Shown piece by piece: positions 1 through 9,640 of a DNA stretch of 64,000 nucleotides. Position 1 is the first letter of the stretch. The number at the start of each line of letters is the position of its first letter. The DNA is taken from the NCBI GenBank assembly GCA_932294295.1, contig OW028585.1, positions 1,956,001 to 2,020,000 of the forward strand. The letters run 5' to 3'. The notes under the pieces were generated by a model that ran no database searches, was not told where the DNA came from, and saw only the letters and a program-made list of their open reading frames with translations. The position numbers were made by a program, and so were the translations under genes. Origin of the DNA: Alitta virens. Lineage: Eukaryota > Annelida > Polychaeta > Phyllodocida > Nereididae.

Positions 1-7
1 TTTCTTG

Positions 8-454
8 TTAAATTTCATTGTCATTGTCATTGCCATTTCCGTTTTCTTCTCGCTCGAGGAGGCCTTTCAGGGGAGGTATGCAGAGTTCCAGGAATTCGAT
101 CAGCATCTTGTAGTGTCTCGCGTAGAGCTCTCTCAACTGTTTTCGAGATGACACCGTAGTCCTGAAGCTGGAGTTGGGGCCGGAGCCTGAGTTGCGCGAT
201 TTGAGTGAGGCAACTTTTGGTACTACTATTCTAGGTACTTTACGCAGCACTCCCTTGAATCTACTCAGCTCTAGATGCGGACTGTTGGAGATCCTCAAGT
301 TGCCCTCTAATGTCTTCAGTATGACCTCCGTTATACACAGGAGTTGGTCCCTGGTGGCCTCTAGCAGTAATGTGCGACTGGAGCGAGCGGCCAGCTTGTA
401 CGTGTTCACCAAAAGCTCCAGAAAGCCGATACAGTCCTTGACTCTGTCAGGCAT
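8..454 (-). CDS. Small basic helical protein of the Polinton/adintovirus-like element
   Basis: A 148-residue ORF with an ATG start. The first half is leucine-rich and helical. The middle is basic (residues about 62-105), with many R/K/S. The tail is acidic and low-complexity (E/N/D/G repeats). No enzyme motif is visible. The start ATG overlaps the stop of the packaging ATPase gene as TAATG, so both proteins probably come from one mRNA. The general pattern (helical, basic centre, beside the packaging gene) resembles a small conserved protein found in Polinton-like loci of invertebrates. That assignment is from family memory and is only moderately sure. Function is unknown; a virion or DNA-associated role is an inference. 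The ORF is intact, which suggests recent activity or selection. Confidence 0.7.
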   Translation of the reverse strand: MPDRVKDCIGFLELLVNTYKLAARSSRTLLLEATRDQLLCITEVILKTLEGNLRISNSPHLELSRFKGVLRKVPRIVVPKVASLKSRNSGSGPNSSFRTTVSSRKQLRELYARHYKMLIEFLELCIPPLKGLLEREENGNGNDNDNEI

Positions 455-1275
455 TATTTCCGCGTGTACAGCACTAGGGTCTCACCGGGTAGGATTGAGG
501 TGCACAGGCGAACGTCCTCGTCGCCTGAGCTAGTCAAGTTGTTAACGACTAGGTACCCTCTTGGTTGTCTTGTGGCGTCTTCGTGTGCTTCGACTAATCG
601 CTTCGGAGTGCTAGGGAACATCTGACGAGAGAGGAAGTGTATCTGCTGTAGGTCCCTGCATGTCTTCATCAATATCAAGTAACTCGTATTGAGGCTAATG
701 GTGCGCGAGTAGCGCGACTGATGGTAGACATTTTGCGATATCATTATGACCGAGATGCGGCCATGATGAACTTCTCGAGTAAACAGCGAGCACATTTCGC
801 TGGAATTGCATATTTCGTCCATCAAATCGTCCAGAATCACCAGATTGTTACCGTCTTCGCTTTTCAGTTCTTCTATCAGCTCTCTAGGTGGCAGCCCGTG
901 ATGGAGAGTCAGATTAGGTATCAGAGCCTCGAGGTCTTCAAACTTTTTCTGATAAACGCCGTACGCGTACAAGATCTTCATCGGTGGTATAGTGTACATC
1001 ACCCTCGAGTTCTTCACGATCGACAGGGCCAGAACAGTTTTTCCAACCATGGATGGCCCCGCAATTACTGCAGACGAGGGCGACTCGAACTTAAAAAGAG
1101 ATTCTTGATCTTGATCTTGATCTTGTTCTTCGCGCTCCTCGAGCCCCTCAAGCTCGTCGTATTTTTCTCCTTCCGGCTCTAGTCCTAATTCTAGTTCTAG
1201 TTCTTCTTCTTCTTCTTCTTCTTCGGGGCATTCTTTTTCTTCTTCAGACTTATTAGAGCAATGCCCTTTCTCCAT
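454..1275 (-). CDS. FtsK/HerA-type (A32-like) DNA packaging ATPase
   Basis: A 273-residue intact ORF. Walker A is GPSMVGKT (residues 73-80). Walker B is LVILDD followed by LMDE (about 145-154). A downstream strand ISVIMISQN (174-182) fits the sensor region. This is the motif set of packaging ATPases of Polintons, adintoviruses and relatives, which pump genomic DNA into preformed capsids. Residues 11-58 form a strongly acidic low-complexity tail (runs of E, then DQ repeats), unusual for this family. It could be a late addition or a protein-contact tail. The gene diverges from the spliced gene at 1498; the shared upstream region 1276-1497 probably holds a two-way promoter. The stop overlaps the ATG of the next ORF. 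Length and motifs look complete. Confidence 0.9.
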   Translation of the reverse strand: MEKGHCSNKSEEEKECPEEEEEEEELELELGLEPEGEKYDELEGLEEREEQDQDQDQESLFKFESPSSAVIAGPSMVGKTVLALSIVKNSRVMYTIPPMKILYAYGVYQKKFEDLEALIPNLTLHHGLPPRELIEELKSEDGNNLVILDDLMDEICNSSEMCSLFTREVHHGRISVIMISQNVYHQSRYSRTISLNTSYLILMKTCRDLQQIHFLSRQMFPSTPKRLVEAHEDATRQPRGYLVVNNLTSSGDEDVRLCTSILPGETLVLYTRK

Positions 1276-1497
1276 GTTTTATCGTGGGCGAGCTATGTCG
1301 TAGCCTACGCTGTAAGACAGTACGACGTGTGCTATATGTCTTACGCTGCCTACAGTAATGTGCCTTAGCCAGTGCTGTATGTGCGTGCGTGTGCTTGTGC
1401 TGGTGTAGGCTTAATGATATAACTCTAAATATAACTCTTTCTTTTATTTATTTATCAATTTTATTTTATTTTATTTTATAGCCTAGCTTCGCAGGCC
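1276..1497. promoter_or_regulatory. Divergent intergenic region with inverted repeat
   Basis: This region lies between the ATPase (minus) and the spliced gene (plus). It holds a short inverted repeat GTAAGACA (1312-1319) / TGTCTTAC (1337-1344), TG-rich sequence at 1375-1405, and TATA-like boxes near 1416-1432. A T-rich tract ends in AG just before the ATG at 1498 and looks like a 3' splice site, so the plus gene may have a spliced 5' leader. The promoter role is inferred from position. Confidence 0.45.
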
Positions 1498-2952
1498 ATG
1501 CGTGAAATACGCCAACTAGAGCTGATGCTGAATGGTGGTCCCAGTGGAGAACCTATGGATGTTGGTGGTACTGGTACCGGTACTGGTACCGGTACCGGTA
1601 CTGACACTGGCACTGCCACTGGTACTGACACTGGTACTGAGCCTAATTCGTGTGAAAATACCAATCCTTCTCTACTCGGTTCAACACCACCTGCACTCCC
1701 AGTACCTCTGAGGACCTCAACTCCGAAGAGCGCTTTATTTTCACCTCCTACACCTCCTTCTCCTCCACCACCACCCCCTCCCAGCCCTGCTTCGCCTGTA
1801 GAAGAAATGGAGTGGAAAGAAACCGATGATGACGACGCCATTCTTTCTGCCGAAGCTGCCATGCTGAAGGTGTGTATATTGCGTTTGTGGCTGCGCTTGT
1901 TTTTTTTTTTTTTTTTTTTCGTTTGTGGTTACCCTAGAACAGAGTGACAATTTCTTTTTTTCCTTTGTACTCAGAGATATAGCCAACAGCTGAGCTACCA
2001 CAGGAAGAGTGTCATGAAACTTGAAAGTTTCATGGCCTGTTTCAGTAAACCGTCACCGCTGGAGGGGGAGCCACCAGCCAAAAAGGCCAAGTTGGCCTGC
2101 CCGGTGTATGAAAAGAGACCGAGTGGTCGACGTAGAGAAGCATCGAATGTGTATGTACAATTCTATATAGCAACACTATTACCTGGATATTACACTCTAG
2201 TGTATGCGGTTATATGCCGGTAGGGGTTGTTTTATTTATTTTTATTTTATATTATTTTCTAGCAGCAACGTTGAAAATGCTCAAGTAACGCCTCTATCTC
2301 GATGGACAGTCAGGAGAGTGCTCAATTTTGAGGCCAACGATGACGATACAGATGCCGACACCAGTGCTGACACCAGTGCTGGCACCAGTGCTGATACCGC
2401 TACTGCTACTGCTACTGCTACTGCTACTGCTACTGCCACTGCTACTGCTACTGCTACTGCTGCTGCTGTTGCCCAAGGCCCTGAAGCAGTCAATCCCCGG
2501 CGATCGTTCACCTTCACTCGTCGTGTCATCAATGGGTAAGTCGAGTCGATTGCTATATAACACCAGAGGGACCTATATTTGTATATATATATATTTATTT
2601 ATTTTCATTTATTTATTTATTTTTATTTTTTCCCCCTAGCATTGTTGAAGATGGGGAAGTAGCCACCGTGTATACCAGACCCTGATCGACATAAGTGAGT
2701 GCTGAATTTTTTGAAAAGTGACAAGGAATGTATTTTATTTTTATTTTATTTTTTTTTGTGCCCCAACAGGGGAAGGCATATACATTTGCTAACTTTTTTT
2801 CTCTCTCTCTCTCTCTTTTCAGTATCAGCAGAGATGATGTCGATAATACTCCGAGCGGGGGTAGGGCTAGGGATGCAGAGGATGAGGATGAGGATGAGGA
2901 TAGCTTTTCGTGGATGAGGGATTTGGCTCTGGGGGATTGGTCTGACAGCTAG
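1498..2952 (+). CDS. Multi-exon acidic, probably nuclear protein of the viral element, with alternative 3' exons
   Basis: Exons chosen by phase: 1498-1869, 1975-2150, 2263-2535, then either 2640-2694 (stop TGA at 2683) or 2823-2952 (stop TAG). The introns are 104-112 nt, with donors GTGTGT, GTATGT and GTAAGT and T-rich tracts ending in AG. All junction phases agree. Exon 3 joins in frame either to exon 4 (short tail, TRP end) or directly to exon 5 (acidic tail ending LALGDWSDS). The protein has a Thr-Gly repeat (exon 1), a proline-rich stretch with TP/SP sites, a basic PPAKKAKL-type nuclear signal (exon 2), an RWTVRRVLNFE segment, and a Thr-Ala repeat encoded by ACTGCT units (2395-2462). No enzyme domain is recognised. 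A regulatory role in the virus is inferred from the nuclear signal and acidic tail. RNA evidence is absent. Confidence 0.65.
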
Positions 2953-3041
2953 TCAGTATTTTACCAGAATTTATTTATTTATTTTTATTTTTTTTTCGGT
3001 ATACGTATCTGTCATTTATGTAACCATTGCTACTTCAAATG

Positions 3042-3047
3042 AATAAA
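3042..3047 (+). terminator. Poly(A) signal of the spliced gene
   Basis: AATAAA at the head of an ATA-repeat tract, about 90 nt downstream of the exon 5 stop and before the polymerase ORF. Confidence 0.6.
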
Positions 3048-3189
3048 TAATAATAATAATAATAATAACACATCTATGTGTTTAATTTTTTGAAAACCAT
3101 ATTGACAATCACTGAAATGCTTTATTACAAAAGCATGTAGAAGGGCCTCCATAGGAGGCATAGCAGAAAACTTTTTATTAATTTATTTT

Positions 3190-3230
<41 letters not shown>

Positions 3231-3262
3231 TATTTTATTTTTATTTTTTATTTTTTTCATAG
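3048..3262 (+). other. AT-rich spacer before the polymerase, probable intron end
   Basis: Holds a TA microsatellite (about 3194-3230) and a T-rich tract ending TTTCATAG at 3262. It resembles the intron ends in the preceding gene, so the polymerase may take its start codon from an upstream exon. Confidence 0.45.
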
Positions 3263-3281
3263 CTGAAATGAAATACCTCAA

Positions 3282-5501
3282 GTGGATCAGGGGGCCGAAG
3301 GCCAGGTGCTTGACGGGGAGCAGAGAGAAATTTTATTTTTAGACATGCTCTACGAAAAGAATATAATTGGTGCGGGTGTAGATGATATAGTCATGAATGA
3401 AAAAGATGAACAGGCTGAGGAGGTGGCTGAGGAAGTTGTCGATGAGGGCCTCATTGAACCTCACATGATATTTGATGGCCCCGATTATGTAGTGAATTTC
3501 CACCGGCACATTGAAGTTAGGAATATCAAAGACATCGAGTTTGATGGTGGAGTTGCTCGAGAGACGGTGTACAGTGTGCATTTTAATGTAAACTGGGCTG
3601 GTGTTAATCTCAGGGACATCATGGGCGGTCTGGAGGAAGTGATCGAAACCATTATTACTCGACTTAATGAGAGCTATAATGCTCAAGACCTCGTCTGGTT
3701 TTTCATTCAAAACGAGGCATTTTACAGCCCCCACTCTAGCGGCCTAATACCCCTGCACCAGCTCACCATTTTCAAAATTGTTGAACTCCTGGAAAGTCTG
3801 CTGCAGTCTGATGAAAATCTTTTTCTAGATGAGCCTCTAGAGATTCATGTGGGCGTCATTAGAAACCCACTGGTGGCCGGTGTTAGTTCAGGCATTAACT
3901 ATATCGAAGACCTGCGTAGATTGAAATGCATATGTGAAATTAAAAACACAGACAATTTATGCCTGGCTAGGTCAATAGTGGTCGGCGTGGCCAAGGCAAA
4001 TCTAGATGCAACTCCCGCGTCTAACAAGCAAGCGCACAATCTCGCTCAGAATGAGTACAAGAGGGTGAACAATGGTAAAAGAAATGCTCAGGCTGTTGAA
4101 GCTCAGAGGCTTCACACCACCGCTGGATTTGACCTTGAATATGTACCGGTTTTCACCGATATACCCTCTTTCGAAAGAGTAGCTAACGCACGAGTAGTGG
4201 TTTTTGGCCGAGGATCTAGTGTCAGGCCTATCTATGTGGGTGATGACTGTAGGCAGCGTACTATTTATTTATTATATCAGCGTGACCCTCTAGATCCAAA
4301 AGCGGTAGGTCACTTTCACACAATAATCAAGGTGCACTGTATCTTTGCAAAGTCGGCCTTTTGCTCAAAATGTTTGACGCCCTATGACAAGAGATATGGA
4401 CATGCGGGCTGTGACCAGTGCTCATCCTGTAAAGCAGAGTCATGTCCTATCCTGGACATTGAGAAGCACTGCTGTCAAGTATGTAATCGCTTCATGCACT
4501 CTGTGGCCTGCAACCAGCGCCATTTAGAAAATGGCACATGTTCAAGTTCCCATCGCTGTAGAGGCTGTGGTGTGTTCTACAAGCCTGGCGATGACCACAA
4601 ATGCGGTACACGCGAGTGTAAGATTTGCAGAAAGCTGGTCACAGGTGTGCATTTCTGCTACATACGTCAACAAAAACCCAAGGCCGTGTCATGCAAGTAT
4701 GTCTTCGCCGACTTTGAGGCTGACCCCACTGGCAAATTTCATTTGCCCAACCTGCTTGTGGCCCACTGGGAGTGCTCCTACTGTATCGGGGTGAGTTACC
4801 GTGACAATCCGCGCTGCTCACACTGCGGTACTGCATGTGACAAATGCACTGACAATGTCGTCCCGAACGCTGCTAGGGGCAATGCTGAGAGAGACGTATG
4901 TATGATCGGTGGAGACTGTGGGAAGAGAGGAGTCGCCTTTTTTGGTGACAATGCTGCCACAGACTTCTGTCAATTCTTGTTTAGGCGTGAATTTGAGGGG
5001 TACACTCTGCTTTTTCACAATGGCCAGGCTTACGACGCATACTTCATGGCAAAATGCATCTTCTGCAGCATGAGGAAGCTCCCTAAAGTCATTTATAGGG
5101 GGAGTAAAATTGTTGCTATCGATGCTGGGAAGTTCAGAATCATAGACTCTTTAAACTTCCTGACATTCCCTCTCAGTCAGATGCCCAGGGTGTTTGGGCT
5201 GCAGGGTGTTAAAAAAGGGACATTTCCTGTCTTTTTCAACCAGAAGGAAATGTGGGACTACGTCGGCCCCATGCCCCACCCGTACTGCTACAGAGTGAAC
5301 AGGATGAAGTCAAAAGCCAGAGAAGAGTTCACAGGGTGGTACGTTCAGCAGAGGGGTAAGGTCTTTGACTTCAAGAAAGAGATACTAGCCTATTGCGAGG
5401 ATGATGTTAACATTCTGCAGGAGAGCTGTAACTCGTTCAGGAGCTGGCTCCTCGGCATAACATCCAGAGAAGAAGTTGTTGATGTTGGTGAGGGAGGCTA
5501 G
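3282..5501 (+). pseudogene. polB: Protein-primed family B DNA polymerase, N-terminal part with exonuclease domain (ends at in-frame TAG)
   Basis: The open frame carries the N-terminal domains of a Polinton/adintovirus-type pPolB. A conserved N-terminal region (about residues 60-210) is followed by a cysteine/histidine-rich zinc-binding segment (about 360-463). The 3'-5' exonuclease motifs follow: Exo I FADFEADP (D477, E479), Exo II HNGQAYDAYF (N580, D585) and Exo III YCEDDVNI (Y704, D708). Residues are counted from the GTG at 3282. GTG is not a credible eukaryotic start. An in-frame TGA lies at 3264, so the true start is either spliced in from upstream or the ATG at 3345. The frame ends in TAG (5499-5501), but the same frame continues directly with polymerase sequence, so this is one gene with one nonsense codon. 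Confidence 0.88.
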
Positions 5502-7610
5502 AGAGAGGTTAAACTCATCGGAATTGACCCCTTCCAGTATAACACCCTGGCCAGTGTGTGTATGGCGACTTATCGCCACATGTTCTTGACCGAGAAGTAC
5601 TCTGTCTCGCTCGAAGATGGTCGCAATGTGGAGGGCTACCTTCAAAATGACCAATTGCAGCTTGTTGACACGGCGGGTGGCTCTGTTGACATGGGTAGTG
5701 TAGAGATAAAGGGCATGGAATTTGTTTCAACCCCCTTTGCTAGAATGCCTTCGTGCGGTTTTGCAGGACTTGATGCACACAGCCGAGTATCAATCATTTG
5801 GCTAGAGTACGAGGCCCAGAGACACGGAGTGACCATTCTCCATGCACGAAATGGGGGCGAACATCGAGTGATAAACCAAACCAAGGATGGGTGGTTGAAA
5901 CTGGATGGTTACCATCAGGACACTGTGACAGGGAAAGAGACAGCCTGGGAATTTCTCGGCTGTGTGTACCACGGGTGTAGGAGGTGTTACGGTGGCCCCA
6001 ACACACCCGCTAATGTCAGGCACCCCCACACAGGCGAAAGCCTGAAATCGCTCTATAAGCGAACAGACGCAAGGCTGGCGTATCTGAGGAGGGAGCTGAA
6101 CTTCGAAGTTCACCTCATGTGGGAATGCGAATTCACGAACATGCTTACCACGAATGAGAGACTGCGCGAGATTGAAAGAAATTGTGAGCTGCTACCTCGC
6201 CTGGATCCACGGGTCGCTTTTTACGGCGGCCGAGTGAATGCAGTGAAGCTGTATCACGAGGCAAAGGAAGGAAAGAGGTTGGGCTATGTGGACATCTGCT
6301 CCTTATACCCTATGGTACTGAAGAATGATGTCTTCCCAGTAGGGATACCGGAGGTAATCATTGACCCCCCTCCTCAGGACATTCACAAATACTTTGGTCT
6401 CATTCAAGCACGAGTCAGACCTCCTAGAGGACTCTATCACCCCTGCCTCCCCCTACGTTCAGGCGGTAAGCTCCTATTCCCACTCTGCAGCAGGTGTGCA
6501 CACAATTCATCTCCAGACCCCTGTAAGTGTCCAGACTCTGAGCGTGACTTAGTAGGTACTTGGACGTCTGTTGACCTCGAAGACGCCCTCAGAGTAGGCT
6601 ATGTGGTAATTAAAGTGTTCGAGGTCTATCACTTCAGGGAAAGGGCCAAGTTTGACAGGTCCCAGGACACTCCGGGGCTGTTTTCAGATTATGTTAACTT
6701 ATTTCTTAAAGGGAAACAGGGGGCATCGGGGTGGCCTTCTCCGGATATGACTGAAGAGGCAAAAACTGAGTACATTGAGCAGTACGAGTCTGTTGAAGGT
6801 ATTCGTCTTGACAGACAAAGCATTTCACTCAATCAGGGGAAGAGGGCCACGAATAAACTGCTCCTGAATAGCTTCTGGGGTAAGTTTGGCGAAAATAATA
6901 ACCACAGAACGCACAAACTCACAGAAACAGGAGCAGACATTTTCAAACTGCTGGTCAACCCATCTATCACTCTCCGAGGTATGCATGTCTTGGACACCAA
7001 TCGCTGCATGATTGAGTATGCGCACTCGGAGGGGTTCCTCCCCGAAATGACGCATGTGAATGTTTTTATTGCAGCTTTCACCACGGCTAATGCAAGGAGC
7101 CGTCTTTTCAACGTCCTGCATAGTCTGGGGGAAAGAGTGATCCATTTTGACACCGACAGTGTAGTTTATGAATATACAGAGGGGGACGATAAGCAATATA
7201 CACCGGACATGGGTGATCACTTAGGTCAGTGGACAAATGAGCTGGGGAGTAACCAGTTCATCTCGCGCTTCGTGAGCAGTGGGCCGAAATCTTACGCATT
7301 CTTGACTAATGACGGTGACAAGACAACGAAGCTCAAAGGCTTCACTTTAAACTACGAAGTCAGTCAACTTTTGAACTTCGATAGTATCTGCAAACTGGTG
7401 TTGTTCTGGGCTGACCCTGACAACAATCCGCTGAGTGATGAAGATGTCGGTGATGAGCAGCTACATGTTGCGGTGCCGTACAGTAAAATAAGGCGTAATA
7501 AGTATGAATTTAAGCTTTTCAATAGAGACGAGATCAAAAGGTTCAAAGTGACTTACTCGAAGAGACGCCTCATCCCGGGCACATATGACACTCAACCTTT
7601 TGGTTTTTAG
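5502..7610 (+). pseudogene. polB: Protein-primed family B DNA polymerase, C-terminal polymerase domain (same frame, after the TAG)
   Basis: This continues in the same frame after the stop codon; the first ATG is at 5556. All catalytic motifs are present. Motif A is DICSLYP (Asp codon at 6291), motif B is NKLLLNSFWGKFG (6852-6890) and motif C is FDTDSV (Asp codons at 7149 and 7155). A basic TYSKRR segment lies near the end. No other break is seen over 684 codons after the ATG. Together with the first part the frame spans about 1,440 codons, normal to long for Polinton-type polymerases. It would copy the element's DNA using a terminal protein primer. The intact motifs beside a single nonsense codon suggest a young copy, or a stop that is read through or polymorphic. 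Confidence 0.9.
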
Positions 7611-7915
7611 GTGAAATTCCTCATTACCACATTATTCGGCACTTTACTCCAGCTCCACCAACACTACCTGTCCACCATTTTCCATGTATGACTATATTTT
7701 CACAGTAATTACCCTGTTTGCATGTAATTGTTTTCTGTGTCACTCTATATTATGTATATTCTTCAAAAAGCATCAATTTTGACCACTTATTTATTGTGTA
7801 GGGTGCATTTCACACCAACTGTATATATTTATTTATTTATTTATATATATATATATTTATTGTTACTGTCAAGAGAAACCGCAATGAAATGTATTGACAT
7901 TAATGTGATTCCGAT

Positions 7916-7921
7916 AATAAA
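7916..7921 (+). terminator. Poly(A) signal of the polymerase gene
   Basis: AATAAA about 306 nt after the polymerase stop, following an AT-rich 3' region that includes a TTTA tract (7825-7860). Confidence 0.55.
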
Positions 7922-7987
7922 TTATTGTCTGTTTAAAATATAAATATCATTGAGTTGTTACTATTTACTGAACACTTTAAGGACAGC

Positions 7988-8096
7988 CACTAAGCACTAA
8001 GCACTAAGCACTAAGCACTGCGCACTATGCGCACTATGTACACTATGCACGCTATGTACGCTATGTACGCTATGTACGCTATGTACACTAAGCACT
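7988..8096. repeat. Minisatellite of 10-mer units between convergent genes
   Basis: About eleven units of types GCACTAA/AGCACTA and GTACGCTAT, changing gradually along the array. It sits between the ends of the polymerase and the minus-strand gene at 8340. Confidence 0.8.
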
Positions 8097-8339
8097 TCCA
8101 GGCTTTAACGTGTAATGGCACTTTTCACTAGAGAATTATGCTTTGAAATTGGGCCTTTTCACAATGAAAATGGAAACTCACAGGCAACCTTCTTTTTTAC
8201 CTCATAAAAACAACAGACATGGAATTTAAATCTCAAAAAATTGATTGCATGCAGTGAAGAAAAAAATAAAAATACATTTTACACAGTGTACACACGCACA
8301 TAGATGTTGCATTGAGTAAATAAGTGCTGACAGAACATG

Positions 8340-9335
8340 TTAGCTGGACACTGACTGGGTATTTTGTTTTTGCACAATCTTCATATAACAAAAATCAAGC
8401 AGACGAGCTGGCAATTCAATAGGAGGTGACAAGGCATATTTAGTGATACTTTCCTTAGACCTCCCAATGCCACCCACATACACAAAAATGTCAAAAACAT
8501 CACTCATGAAATACAGTCTTTTGTGATTCAGGCGGGCAGCAATTAGTTCGGCAATCTGAACGACATCTTTTTTGGTCACTTTCTCCAGAGCCTCATCGAC
8601 AACATCTTCAGAAGGAGGTTGCATCATCAGGTCGGTCCATGAATGGCCTGTTTTGCGTAGCACTTCGCTGCTGAAGATGTACTCTAAAATTTCCATTTTA
8701 GTGGGACGATGTATGACGAGATCGATAACGTCGTAGCTGTACTTCACACCCTCATCAGGGAGGCCTGCTAAGTAGCCCTTGACACTTTCTTCGCAATCTT
8801 CACGAGTGGGGAATAAAGTGTGAGACTTCATTCCACGCTTCTCAACATTCCACTGATAAGCCTTGACTGTTGTAGCCTCCTCGGGATTCAGAGTCTGTCC
8901 CTCAGCATCCTTGGGTGGTGTAATGATGACCTGGTGAATTTTCTCCATAGCACCATGTAGTTTTTCGTACTCTTCTTTGCGTAGATTAATAGTCTTGCTG
9001 TGGTGGCATTCACTGACATCGGTGAGTTTTTCCTGTTCAGTCTTCGGGTGTAGAAAAGAGACATAGTGCACTGCCTCCTTATCGCCCCTCTGAAACTTGG
9101 TGATCATGGCAAACTGCCTCTTGGTAAGCCCCACTTGTTTCGATTCACCATTCAGAAGGGCATTGTAAAGTTCAGTTGATGCCTCCTTCAGCTTCTCAAA
9201 GGACTTCTTGGCAATATGGACATTCCTCCATTTGGAGGTGTCACAGCTGTAGCGTGACACTGTGACATATCCTGACTTGTATTGCTGTGCAGCATGAGCT
9301 ATAACTCTTGTGTGCTCTGACAAACAGAGAGTCAT
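8340..9335 (-). CDS. Unknown protein with repeated strand-helix modules, likely of the viral element
   Basis: An open frame of about 331 residues from the ATG at 9335. The frame is open upstream to 9368, but only a TTG lies there. I do not recognise the family. At least three short modules share a pattern of a beta-strand then an amphipathic helix: VHIAKKSFEKL, VGLTKRQFAMI and INLRKEEYEKL. This spacing recalls PC4-like ssDNA-binding units, but that is a weak resemblance. No signal peptide or membrane span is visible. A minus-strand TATAAATG lies at 9452-9459, about 115 nt upstream of the ATG. It lies between the polymerase and a small membrane protein gene in the same orientation, so it may belong to the element. 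A host gene is possible. Confidence 0.65.
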   Translation of the reverse strand: MTLCLSEHTRVIAHAAQQYKSGYVTVSRYSCDTSKWRNVHIAKKSFEKLKEASTELYNALLNGESKQVGLTKRQFAMITKFQRGDKEAVHYVSFLHPKTEQEKLTDVSECHHSKTINLRKEEYEKLHGAMEKIHQVIITPPKDAEGQTLNPEEATTVKAYQWNVEKRGMKSHTLFPTREDCEESVKGYLAGLPDEGVKYSYDVIDLVIHRPTKMEILEYIFSSEVLRKTGHSWTDLMMQPPSEDVVDEALEKVTKKDVVQIAELIAARLNHKRLYFMSDVFDIFVYVGGIGRSKESITKYALSPPIELPARLLDFCYMKIVQKQNTQSVSS

Positions 9336-9451
9336 TCCACTGGATCCCTGAGGAGTCTGCAGTGTCAAGTTGGCTTGTTGTCATGATGTAGCTTGTGTGG
9401 TATATCTTTTTCAGCTCTTGAGAAATGCTTGATGGAAGCTCTGGAGCTCAG

Positions 9452-9459
9452 CATTTATA
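9452..9459 (-). promoter_or_regulatory. TATA box for the 8340-9335 gene
   Basis: TATAAATG on the minus strand. A start site about 30 nt downstream would give a 5' leader of roughly 90 nt. Confidence 0.4.
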
Positions 9460-9640
9460 CCAGGTAGAGTACATTGCCCTCAGAGAAGCCCACCATGCAT
9501 GGTATGGCATCATGAGTAGTATCCAATCATCGATATCGCTGAGCGACCTTAGGGCACGTCAAGTCAACATCACACAAGTGATGAGAGCTTGGCCCAATCA
9601 TAGGAAAAGAATGAAACTCATATGCCCGAGGGTTCACTCA

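Noticed and set aside
1476..1862. Minus-strand ORF of 128 aa rich in Pro/Val/Gly
   Set aside because: Shadow of exon 1 of the spliced plus-strand gene; its composition comes from the ACTGGT repeat.
2281..2639. Ala/Val-, Ser- and Leu-rich ORFs in three frames
   Set aside because: All arise from the ACTGCT repeat in exon 3; only the phase-consistent frame is kept.
5485..5501. A very short GT-AG intron removing the polymerase stop
   Set aside because: The GT...AG span is only 14-24 nt, too short for a spliceosomal intron.
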